Source: Prorocentrum cordatum
Taxonomy: Eukaryota > Sar > Dinophyceae > Prorocentrales > Prorocentraceae
Direction of reading: 5' to 3'
Assembly (NCBI GenBank): GCA_963575745.1
Contig: CAUYUJ010016060.1
Span: forward strand, 1,302,586-1,335,085
Length of the DNA stretch: 32,500 nt
Every line of letters begins with the position of its first letter. The first letter of the stretch is position 1. Positions 18,900-26,433 of this stretch are shown in pieces. A program made the translations under genes and the position numbers. A model generated the notes under the pieces. The model saw only the letters and a program-made list of their open reading frames with translations. It did no database searches and was not told the origin of the DNA.

Positions 18900-20264
18900 A
18901 TGGTTGGTGCTCGCCACGGGGTGGACCTGACCCGAGGGGCCCCCACCTCTGCAACACGCAGTCCAAATACGCAGCCCCCCCTCAGCCCCATGCAGAGGGG
19001 GGTAGGGGGAGGGTGGAAGGCTTCTTCGAAACACCCTTGCTTCTCAGAAGGCGCGGTCCTTCGCCTTCTACAGATGCTGAGCCAGCGCCCTCTAAGCAGC
19101 AGCCTCCCGCTACGAAGCCTCCCCGAGCGCCGCGCAAGGCGATGGCGGCCACGGGCGGCCCTCCGCCAGCATGTCGCGGCTCCTCCGCACCTTCCTCGCC
19201 GGAGAGCGAGCGGCCCATGCGCGCCCGGGCGACGTCCGAGGGGGTCGGGAGCAGCGCCAGACTATCGGGGCCCCGCATCGGCAGGGCCTCGGGGGCGGCC
19301 AGGGGCAGCTCCTGGTTCGTGCCTCGGGGGCCCAAGCTCGCGTTGTTCTGGGCCGGAGCTCTCCTGGATATTTCGGGCGCCCCACGCTTCCCGCATCATC
19401 GAGGCCGGGGTGCGGTCTTGGGTAACTCGTCGTTCGTGCGTCGGGGTCCCAGACCAGAGTTACCCCAGACTAGAGTTGTCTTGGATACGTCGGGCGTTCA
19501 AGTCTAGGTTTCCCAGATGGGGTCGGAGGATCGCCGATGCATCGCCAATGCATCGGCGATGCATCGAGGATGCGGCGCGATCCTTCTGCCCCATCTACTC
19601 GGACCCCGTTCGGGAGGCCGCCCAGATCTCGGACGATACGTGCTTTATTTCTCAGCCCGGGCGTGCTTCTTCCTCGTTGGCGTGTAGGGCCCGTCCTCGG
19701 GCCCCGGCGCCGTCAAAAATGCCCTCGGAGAAGGGGCCGCGCTTTCAAAGGTCATTTCTTTGGATCTGGGGGGATAGGCAGGGCGATGCCTCGACCCTTG
19801 ACCCCCAATCGCCCGGTCAAGGGGCCTTGTCGCCCACCCCGCCCAGGAGCGTGCCTTTGCGCAATCGGTGGACGATCGCGAATCCATTGGCGATGTATCG
19901 CCGTTTCCATGGCGATCTTCCCCCCCCCCCTGAGCTGAGCCACGTTGCCCCTCGGCGTGGCTGGGAGGGGGGCATGGACGGTGCACGTGCAGCAGGGATC
20001 GCCACGATGGGGCATTCCAGAGAGGATCTCGCGTTCGACGGGTCGAGAGGCTGCCGTCCCTTCCGCAGCGGAGGGCCAGCGGAAGTAAAGAGGGGGCGGC
20101 TCCGTTGGCGGGAGGGCGGCGGGAGGTCGGCGGAAGGCGTTCAGTGGTACGTCAGCCTTGGTGGATTCATGATTTCTGGAATGGGCCATGAAGAAGACGG
20201 CTCATGGGAACGGAGTCTGGAGGGTTTCTGCGTGTTCTACCCTCTGGGGTCTTCTCCCACCTGA
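18900..20264 (+). CDS. Long hypothetical ORF, probably not a gene
   Basis: The longest single frame outside repeats and the LINE: about 454 codons from the ATG at 18900 (a GTG at 18891 would add three). The first two thirds are Arg/Pro/Ser/Ala-rich, as expected from GC-rich DNA without stops. Some later parts are more varied (RRFHGDLPPPPELSHV at about 19900-19945; WYVSLGGFMISGMGHEEDG at about 20145-20200). No domain, membrane segment or repeat is recognised, and opposite-strand ORFs of over 100 codons overlap it. Near 19532-19558 it reads through a perfect palindrome. I keep it only because of its length. Confidence 0.15.
   Translation: MVGARHGVDLTRGAPTSATRSPNTQPPLSPMQRGVGGGWKASSKHPCFSEGAVLRLLQMLSQRPLSSSLPLRSLPERRARRWRPRAALRQHVAAPPHLPRRRASGPCAPGRRPRGSGAAPDYRGPASAGPRGRPGAAPGSCLGGPSSRCSGPELSWIFRAPHASRIIEAGVRSWVTRRSCVGVPDQSYPRLELSWIRRAFKSRFPRWGRRIADASPMHRRCIEDAARSFCPIYSDPVREAAQISDDTCFISQPGRASSSLACRARPRAPAPSKMPSEKGPRFQRSFLWIWGDRQGDASTLDPQSPGQGALSPTPPRSVPLRNRWTIANPLAMYRRFHGDLPPPPELSHVAPRRGWEGGMDGARAAGIATMGHSREDLAFDGSRGCRPFRSGGPAEVKRGRLRWREGGGRSAEGVQWYVSLGGFMISGMGHEEDGSWERSLEGFCVFYPLGSSPT
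19532..19558. repeat. Perfect palindrome, 11-bp arms
   Basis: CGCCGATGCAT, a 5-nt spacer, then ATGCATCGGCG. The word ATGCATCG follows once more at about 19560, and a similar GGCGATGTATCGCC palindrome lies near 19889-19902. Confidence 0.8.
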
Positions 20265-20682
20265 GCGTCAGGGCCGTCACAAAGCGTTCTGGGTTGACCA
20301 GGTGGTGCTGGGTAGAACTCGTAGCCTTCATGCCAAAGAGAGGAGTAAGGGTAGAGAGGAGTTGTAGGATGATGGTCTCTGGGAGGGCCCTTCGCAGGAG
20401 GGTCACGGGCAGGAAGAGAGGGGCCATGAAAGGAGAATGAAGAAGAATAGGAGGAGGGAGAACGAGAAGCGGTTTGAGGAGGAAGAGGAGGACCGAAAGG
20501 GGCAGCAAGAGGGTCAGGGGCAGAGGGCTAGCATGAAGAGGAGGAGGAAGAGGGCATTGCTTGAAGTCCAGTAGTGGCACCAAGGAGAGGTGTGGCCAGG
20601 GGCGTGTAGAGATGTGAGGTGGGAGTTGGGGGAGGCGTCTGGGGCTGTCGAAGGACGGTGGCGAGACGATCGATATGATCAA
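20167..20682 (-). CDS. Unrecognised minus-strand ORF
   Basis: About 171 codons. The N-terminal two thirds are Leu/Pro-rich and derive from a GA-rich + strand (low information). The C-terminal third is more protein-like (FGMKATSSTQHHLVNPERF, about 20277-20333, then VTALTLRWEKTPEG). It may be a remnant of a retroelement or an exon. I recognise no family and there is no supporting signal around it. Confidence 0.2.
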   Translation of the reverse strand: MIISIVSPPSFDSPRRLPQLPPHISTRPWPHLSLVPLLDFKQCPLPPPLHASPLPLTLLLPLSVLLFLLKPLLVLPPPILLHSPFMAPLFLPVTLLRRALPETIILQLLSTLTPLFGMKATSSTQHHLVNPERFVTALTLRWEKTPEGRTRRNPPDSVPMSRLLHGPFQKS

Positions 20683-21110
20683 GAGGCGATCGAGGCAGGA
20701 TCGAGGATGGACGAGGGAGGATCCAGGGTTAATACATGAGGATCGATGATGCTCGATGGTCTAGGGAGCGTCGAGGAGGTCAGAAGGGGATCGAGGTGAT
20801 CAGGATCCAGGGATCATCGGTGCACGAGGAGGATCGCGGGTAGAGGGGACACCGAGGGTCCGAGGGGATCCAGGGAGGACCGATGCTCCAGGGACTGCCT
20901 CGTCGGCCCGCGCCTCGCCGAGAGCCTCGCTGGGGGCACCTCCGCCGTCCGCCTCCAGGTCGAGGTGGTGTGAACCATCCGCCTCGGGGCACGACGAGGG
21001 AGAAGAAGGAGGAGGGGGAGGAGGGGGGCAGGAGGGGGGGACGAGGAGGAGGAGGAGGAGGACGAGGAAGCATCCGCCTCGGGGGGACAGACCTCCCACC
21101 CCGACACGTC
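20640..21110. other. GATCGA-rich and GGA-rich non-coding DNA
   Basis: From 20660 to 20880 the words GATCGA, GGATCGAGG and GGATCC recur irregularly, then GGA-rich sequence runs to about 21075. No gene. Confidence 0.5.
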
Positions 21111-21114
21111 GATC

Positions 21115-21550
21115 AGCGACTCGGCCGTTTTCGGCTCGCGAGGGGGCGTCGCGGCCGTCCTTCTTGCGGGTCCGGGTCCTTCGGTTTCGGTCCCAGGCCG
21201 TTTTCACGAAAGGGTGGTCTACTGAAGGGGAGGCGTGTCCATTGCCGAAGCATGCGGAGGGGAGGTTTCTTGTGCGCTTGGCCTTCAGAGGCCGACACGG
21301 GGCTTTGGACGGTGGAGCGTCGGCCCGCGAAGGTGTCGACAGCTTCCGGGGCCCGCGCCGGGGATAAACCACCACGCCAGAGGTCTGGCAAGCCGAAGAC
21401 TGAGCTGCCAGGCCCTGCCTGAGATGCAGAAGCGTCCAGATCTCAAATCGCCCTCCTCCTCCTCCGGCTCCTGCTCTTCCCCCGCCATTTCCTCCTCCTC
21501 CTCCCCCTCCTCCTATTCCTTCTCTTCCTCCTTCCTCCTCTTCCCCGAAT
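21115..21550. other. Spacer before third RT remnant
   Basis: GC-rich sequence with a C/T-rich tract at 21447-21547 directly upstream of the RT remnant. No gene recognised. Confidence 0.4.
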
Positions 21551-21552
21551 GC

Positions 21553-22265
21553 ATGATCGTCGCCATTCAATTACTCTATGCCAACCTCAAGTATTTCGTG
21601 TGCATCAGAGGCTCCCAGAGGCACTCTTTCCATGCGTTGCCCTCTCTTTGGCGTGTTGTTCGCGATCTCCCTCGACCCGCTTCTCAGGCACCTCGGCACC
21701 ATTCCTGCGACTCTCCCCTTCCAGATTTGGCGGACATCTCTGGAGCCTCAAGCCGGCTGTGAAAGCCATTTGCGAGTTCGGTTACCCTTCAGGCCTAATC
21801 TTTACCCTCTGAGCTCCTGGCAACCGCTCCCCGTAAATTCCGCGAACAAGGCATCCACGTTTCCAGGTTTAAGATCCAGACGAACGGCAATACTTGGGGC
21901 ACATCATTGGACAAGACGGGCCGAGCCTGTCGTGGCTCCCTGAGGCGAATCAACTAAGAGAGCGTGGTAATTGCATCAGGCTTCTAGGGCAGGAGCTCAC
22001 GGCTAGCCTGATTGCGCACATCAGGTATGTTCTAGTCAAGGGTATCGTCCTGACAAAGTCGTCCTTCGTGCCGAAAGGGAGAGCCATCAACTGTACACGT
22101 GTGCACCACGGCACGCCTTCCCCCCGAAGTTTGTTTGCCGCCTCCGAGCTCTGGGTCTTGGCGCCCAGACGGGGACTTGCGGACCAGCGCGAGAGTTGCC
22201 AAGTTTAGAGTTGCGGTTCATTCGAAGTTTTTCCCCAAGTTAGTGAGCAAGCTCCTGGCCACCCT
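21553..22265 (+). pseudogene. Reverse transcriptase remnant of a third LINE-like element
   Basis: In frame 1, IQLLYANLKYFVCIRG (about 21562-21609) resembles the palm strand just before RT motif B. After a frameshift, frame 2 reads RGTLSMRCPLFGVLFAI and SLDPLLRHL (about 21617-21691), a recognisable motif B segment (usual form QGCPLSxxLFxxxxDPLLR). A decayed motif C may be DLADI at about 21726-21740. A third frame reads LGHIIGQDGPSLSWL (about 21894-21938) and then ELTASLIAHIRYVL, as in the thumb region of dinoflagellate LINEs. The final readable part is AKFRVAVHSKFFPKLVSKLL (about 22197-22257). At least two frameshifts and several stops make it inactive. It is not closely similar to the other two elements here. 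It ends directly at the ATCGAT array. Confidence 0.7.
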
Positions 22266-22269
22266 CGAG

Positions 22270-22487
22270 GGCATCGATTGTGAAATCGATTGTGATATCG
22301 ATAGTGAGATCGATAGTGGGACCGAATGTGATATCGATTCTGGGATCGCTAGTGAAATCGATTGTGAGATCGATAGTCGGATCGATTGTGAGATCGATAG
22401 TCAGATCGATTGTGAGATCGATCGAATGAGATCGATAGTGAGATCGATAGTGAGATCGATAGGGAGACTGCATGTGAGATCGATTGT
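22270..22487 (+). repeat. 12-bp tandem repeat of ATCGAT palindromes
   Basis: About 18 units of GAGATCGATTGT / GAGATCGATAGT, each centred on the palindrome ATCGAT at 12-bp spacing, with point variants (GGGACCGAATGT, GGGATCGCTAGT) and one 2-bp phase break near 22425. Because 12 is a multiple of three each strand keeps open frames, giving Asp-Cys/Ser-Glu-Ile repeats on the + strand and Thr-Ile-Asp-Leu repeats on the minus strand. Confidence 0.9.
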
Positions 22488-22534
22488 TGTATATGTTTAC
22501 CATATCTGCTTTCTGGGTCGCAGCGTTCAAGACG

Positions 22535-22835
22535 GCCTGATGGGCCCCCGATATCGCCCCAAGACGGCCCAAGATGCCCCCCAGAGGGTTTGAAGACGGC
22601 CCAGGAGGGCTCCAAGACTGCCCCAGAGAGCCCCGAGATTGCCCACAAGAAGCCCAAGATGCCCGCAGAAGGCTTCCAAGAGAGACCCACGAGAGCCATG
22701 GGAGACCACCAAAAAGGCAATTTGACCCAAGAGGGCCCCAGATGGCTTCAGAAGACCTCTGGAGAGCCCCAGCTCCCCAAGACGGCCCACGAAGGCCACA
22801 GGACGGCCCAAGAGGGCCAGGACGTCCCAAAAGAA
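22535..22835 (-). repeat. CTTGGGG-type repeat, inverted orientation
   Basis: On the + strand it reads AAGACGGCCCAAGATGCCCC, GCCCCAGAGAGCCC and so on; its reverse complement matches the family at 10985-11340. About fifteen loose units of 15-24 bp. Confidence 0.7.
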
Positions 22836-22859
22836 TACCAACAACGCCCAGACGGCGTT

Positions 22860-23335
22860 CTCCTACAAAGTACATCGAGCGGACCCGACGATTCTGGTGT
22901 TACGCTTGAGGCTCGATGTCTAAGTTCTTCGATTGAGAGAGACAGGCAGTGGATCTGTGTTCGAAGCTCGACGGTCGAAGATTTATTGAGTGCTTGGAGC
23001 ACCCCAGGCATTCAGGAAGTTCAGGAAGCGACCAAACATCTATGTGTTCCAAGCTACTGCGACTTCTTCGGCGTGTCATGGGAACGCTCCTTACTTCCTT
23101 AAAGGACCTTCGCGCGCGAAAACGGACATCATTCCTTCCTCATTCCTACGCGCAAGCGTGCAAGCGCATCGGGCGAACGCGGTGCCAGCAGGCACCAGGG
23201 ATATCAGAGACATGAGCCATTCGCCCGTCCAGGCCTCGATGCCCCCCCCCCTGCTGAAGCAAGCGCTGATTGATGGTTTTGCCGGGGAGTGCCCGGAAGA
23301 AAGCGCATGGCGCGAAGCGCAAATGCACTCTTGTT
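22860..23335. other. Spacer without recognised gene
   Basis: Near-normal base composition, no repeats, several ORFs under 120 codons without domains. This is among the few stretches that could hide a host exon, but I see no positive sign. Confidence 0.35.
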
Positions 23336-23337
23336 TA

Positions 23338-23722
23338 TCTAAACATATATACAAATATGGAGATCTACAGCTGTATACACCCATACCGAAGTTCATATGT
23401 GTTTCTACATGCATCCATATATACATACCGACACACACGCATATCTACATGCATACTTGCATGAATTCATACATGCATCACAACACCCATACATCCGAAC
23501 GTCCAAACATCCATATATGTGTACATCATTACGTCATGGCACCCATACATCAATACATTCATACATCCATATGTTCATACATTCAGTCATACATACACCC
23601 ACCCATGCATCCGTTCATCCATACGTACATACACTCGTACACGCAATCATCCCTACACCCATACATGCTTACATTCATGCAAACATACATACGCACGCAC
23701 GCACATACATACGCATCCAGTA
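23338..23722 (+). repeat. ACAT/CATA-rich microsatellite region
   Basis: Tetranucleotide words ATAC, ACAT and CATC repeated irregularly for nearly 400 bp. It translates as Tyr/Ile/His/Thr-rich peptide on the + strand; not a gene. Confidence 0.85.
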
Positions 23723-23724
23723 AT

Positions 23725-24228
23725 GAGTGCTGTGTTTCTCTTCCCCCACTTGATTTATCAGGTCGGCGTGCGCTTCGAGGCGTTCCTCGCCAGGGGCCTC
23801 ACGGCGGTCGACGGAAAGGGAGTTTCCAGGACGTTTTTTTCCCCCCCGAGCTTGATGCCAGGGCGCGGCAGGGTGCCGGTATATAGTCGACGTTTGGGGT
23901 TAAGGTCCATTTTGGTTCGGGAAAGGGGTTCGGCCTTCTTTATCCAAGGTCTCTCATGGTAAACGTTCTGGCTGCACGCAGCAGCAGCAGCATTTGAAGT
24001 CGAGGACGCGTGTGCCCAGCAATCGCGTCGCAGTCCCACTTGGGGCAGAGGGGATGCGGAGGGGTCGAGGGGGAGAAGCTTCGGTACGTCGGCACCCAGG
24101 TTCATGAGGATCAGGCATAAGGCGTCCCCGTGGCATGTCCGTACCTCGAAGTAGCGTGGGCCGTCGCACGCTCTCTTGCCCAATCTCCCCTTTCATAATG
24201 CTATGCCCCGCTCCTCCCCCCCCCTATT
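23725..24228. other. Spacer without recognised gene
   Basis: Mixed DNA with C-runs (23844-23853, 24218-24225). Both strands hold ORFs of about 140 codons that are mutual shadows and show no domain. Confidence 0.35.
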
Positions 24229-24230
24229 GG

Positions 24231-24349
24231 CATCGCTCGGACGTGTGCATTTTTTCTTCGGCGAGGACCATCGAGGAGCATCCTTGATCAGTTGGCGAAA
24301 AGCCACGCACGAAACCGAAAAAAAACAGGGAATGGACGTCCGAGCGATG
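24231..24349 (+). mobile_element. Family B terminal-inverted-repeat element (MITE), copy 2
   Basis: The left end CATCGCTCGGACGT (24231-24244) and the right end ACGTCCGAGCGATG (24336-24349) are exact inverted repeats of 14 bp. The interior matches copy 1 (TTCGGCGAGGACCATCGAGG, AGCATCCTTGATC, ACAGGGAATGG). Total 119 bp against 118 bp for copy 1. The + strand ORF 24292-25329 starts inside it by chance. Both flanks are C-rich, so no target duplication can be defined. Confidence 0.85.
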
Positions 24350-24888
24350 GCCAGCCCTCCCCCCCGCCGCGCGTTCCCTCGCACCTCTCGGGCGCAAGCA
24401 CGCACCACAGCTTCCGAGCGGGGCGCTCACCCCCCCGTGCGCCACGGCAGTGCCAGCTGGGAGTCGGCCAGCCGCGTCGTGGGGCAGACGCCCTATCGTG
24501 CATTGCGACAGCCGCCGCCCCTGGAAGCCGCAGACACAGCATCGCACGGCCAGCACTCGCAGACCCAGACATCAGGCGACATGAGTTTTTCAATGTGCCA
24601 CCCTTCCGCCGGGGGTGCTGTTTCGCCCTGGATCCGTTTTTGATGGCTCCGGGGGCCCGACAATGGGCCCCAGAGTCCGAAATTGAGGAACAAAAATGCG
24701 AGACCGAATACGTCACATCGTTGGAGACTTGGGCTGAACAGTCAGCGCCTGACGGGCCGGACTATTGGGCCGTGACCCCTTGGATACGGAGCGTGTTTTC
24801 GCGGATGCCCCGCGCGGAACGTATCCATGCGACCGCGTATCCATGGGATCGCGACCCAGGGCCCAGACCGCGTTACCGAAGTCCACCC
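24350..24888. other. Unrecognised stretch, open on both strands
   Basis: Part of a 345-codon + strand frame (24292-25329) that starts within family B and runs through the palindrome at 24889-25104. Some of it is protein-like in composition (ESEIEEQKCETEYVTSLETW, about 24673-24732), but no domain is recognised. I regard a gene here as unlikely. Confidence 0.25.
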
Positions 24889-25104
24889 TTGGCAAGGTCG
24901 GGTTGCGCACAGGCAGGCCCCCCAGGCAGTCCCTGCTGGCCTCAGCAGGTCTCCCGAGAAGCCGGGGGCGGCCTCACAAGCCCAACCCTGTGGCGCGGAG
25001 CGCCCCAGGGTCGCCGCCGGAGGCGGCGCCAGGGTGTTGGGACCGCCCCGGACTTCTCGGGAGACCTGCGGGCACTGTCTGTGCGCAACCCGAGGCCTTG
25101 CCAA
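24889..25104. repeat. 216-bp imperfect palindrome (long hairpin)
   Basis: Outer arms: TTGGCAAGGTCGGGTTGCGC at 24889 pairs with the segment ending GCGCAACCCGAGGCCTTGCCAA at 25104 (2-nt difference). Inner arms: GCAGGTCTCCCGAGAAG (24945-24961) pairs exactly with CTTCTCGGGAGACCTGC (25053-25069). A third level, CCCAACCCTGTGGCGC (24981) against GCGCCAGGGTGTTGGG (25026-25041), nearly closes the centre, and GCCGCCGGAGGCGGC at about 25013-25027 makes a tip. The left arm carries about 20 extra bases (CCCCCCAGGCAGTCCCTGCT region). It could be a fold-back element, a decayed terminal-repeat transposon or a hairpin RNA source. Confidence 0.8.
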
Positions 25105-25109
25105 ATCTT

Positions 25110-25920
25110 TCCAAACCGGACCCCTCCCAGGGTACACCTTGACCCGTTTGTCGAGGCGGATCCAACTGCTGCGACGGGAAGCCTCCAGGAGGCAGGAAGA
25201 GGGGGCGAGAAACGCCTGAGAGGGCCGCCGTTGTTTTTCAGAGAAAGGCAATCCCCCCCCATCCAAGGAGATTGTTTTGTTTATTCTCTGGCGCGTAACG
25301 GTCGTTACCCCCCCCCACCCCCCAGGTGACGGTATGGATCGTGCGTAGGGGCTCGGGTGGGGGGCCTGAGGCTTCTCTCCACATGGTGGTGCTCGCGCGC
25401 ATATTGCAGCGATCGTGTGCTCAGCCCAGGAAGCGGGAGCGCGAACCCCAGAGCAAGAAAGCGCGACCCGTGGAAACCGAACCCAGGAACCGCGGGACGC
25501 GCGGAACCCGGGAAATGCAGAGTGCGCGAGGCGTAGAAGAAGAGGGCGAGGAGGTGGAGGAGGTGGGGAATGAGCTGAAGGGATAGGCGGAAGGCCCAGA
25601 TGGACGCATTGGACGAAGAAGATGAGGAGTAGGAAGTGGAGATGGAGCAGCAGCTGAGCTAGAGGAGGTGCTACTTCAGGAGCCGGACCGGGGGCTAGGT
25701 GTCGTTCCCTGTTCGTCGTCGTGGTCGTTCGACTTCATTCATATTTGGAGGTCCGAGAAGGCCATTCTTGGATTTGGAGTTCTGGGCGTGTTCCTGGGCC
25801 ATGGGGCCCAAACATCGATCCAGATTGAAAAACATTGTCGGAGGGACTTGGGGAATCGTACTGCATGGATTTTGCCGTCGTCGTCGTACCTGGAGGTTCA
25901 CGTCTGGGCTCCAACCGAAT
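25110..25920. other. Spacer without recognised gene
   Basis: GC-rich DNA with a C-run near 25308-25324 and purine-rich sequence at 25540-25680. No gene recognised. Confidence 0.4.
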
Positions 25921-25923
25921 AAA

Positions 25924-26250
25924 GCACACACACACACGGTGGGACAAAAATCACACACTGTGGGAACACAACGCACACCCTGTGGGACAAAACACACACA
26001 CACACATCTGTTGGCATAAAACACACACTGTGGGAAAAACGCACACAACAACACAACAACACACAACAACACACAACAACACACAACAACACGCACACAC
26101 ACACACACAGGTACACAGACAAAGACACACAGACACACAGGCACACACAGACAAACACACACAGACACACACACACAGACACACACACAGACACGACACA
26201 CACAGACACACAGACACACAGACACAGACACAGACACAGACACAGACACA
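25924..26250 (+). repeat. CA-rich microsatellite region upstream of the LINE
   Basis: First part has CACTGTGGGA-type words at about 36-60-bp intervals between CA runs. The middle is AACAACACAC repeats (26040-26096). The right part is ACAGACACAC and finally pure ACAGAC units that stop exactly where the relict spliced leader begins at 26251. Probably the insertion target of the LINE, or grown from it. Confidence 0.85.
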
Positions 26251-26272
26251 TCCGTAGCCATCTTGGCTCAAG
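26251..26272 (+). other. Relict dinoflagellate spliced leader (DinoSL)
   Basis: The 22 bases match the published dinoflagellate spliced leader consensus, which ends TTTTGGCTCAAG, at 21 positions; the only change is T to C at position 12 (CATCTTGG for CATTTTGG). In dinoflagellates this leader is added to nuclear mRNAs by trans-splicing and is not encoded in front of genes. A genomic copy in front of a coding element therefore implies reverse transcription of a mature RNA. The following bases are GGCCATGG and not the GT donor of an SL RNA gene. Confidence 0.92.
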
Positions 26273-26433
26273 GCCATGGAGCACCCGACGACCGCGAGTC
26301 GTCCGCGGCGCTCTGAGCGCGAGGGGCTCTTCGCTTTGGGCCAGCTCACAAGTGATTGTTCTTCGTGCCGACAGCACGGGCCGCGAGGCCGCAGTTTTGG
26401 GCCGCGAGGCCATACGTCGGGGTCAGCCTTGCC
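26273..26433 (+). promoter_or_regulatory. 5' leader of the LINE
   Basis: 161 bases between the relict leader and the ORF1 ATG. An ATG at 26276, 3 bases after the leader, opens a different frame of 105 codons (to 26593) that overlaps ORF1. It is either an upstream ORF or the true N-terminus joined to ORF1 by a lost base. GGGCCGCGAGGC occurs twice (26387, 26399). Confidence 0.4.

Noticed and set aside
23338-23722. Tyr/His-rich secreted-looking protein
   Set aside because: The peptide is a direct translation of ATAC/CATA microsatellite.
26251-26300. SL RNA gene
   Set aside because: After the leader there is GGCCATGG and not the GT splice donor and short intron-like part of an SL RNA gene; a LINE ORF follows at once.
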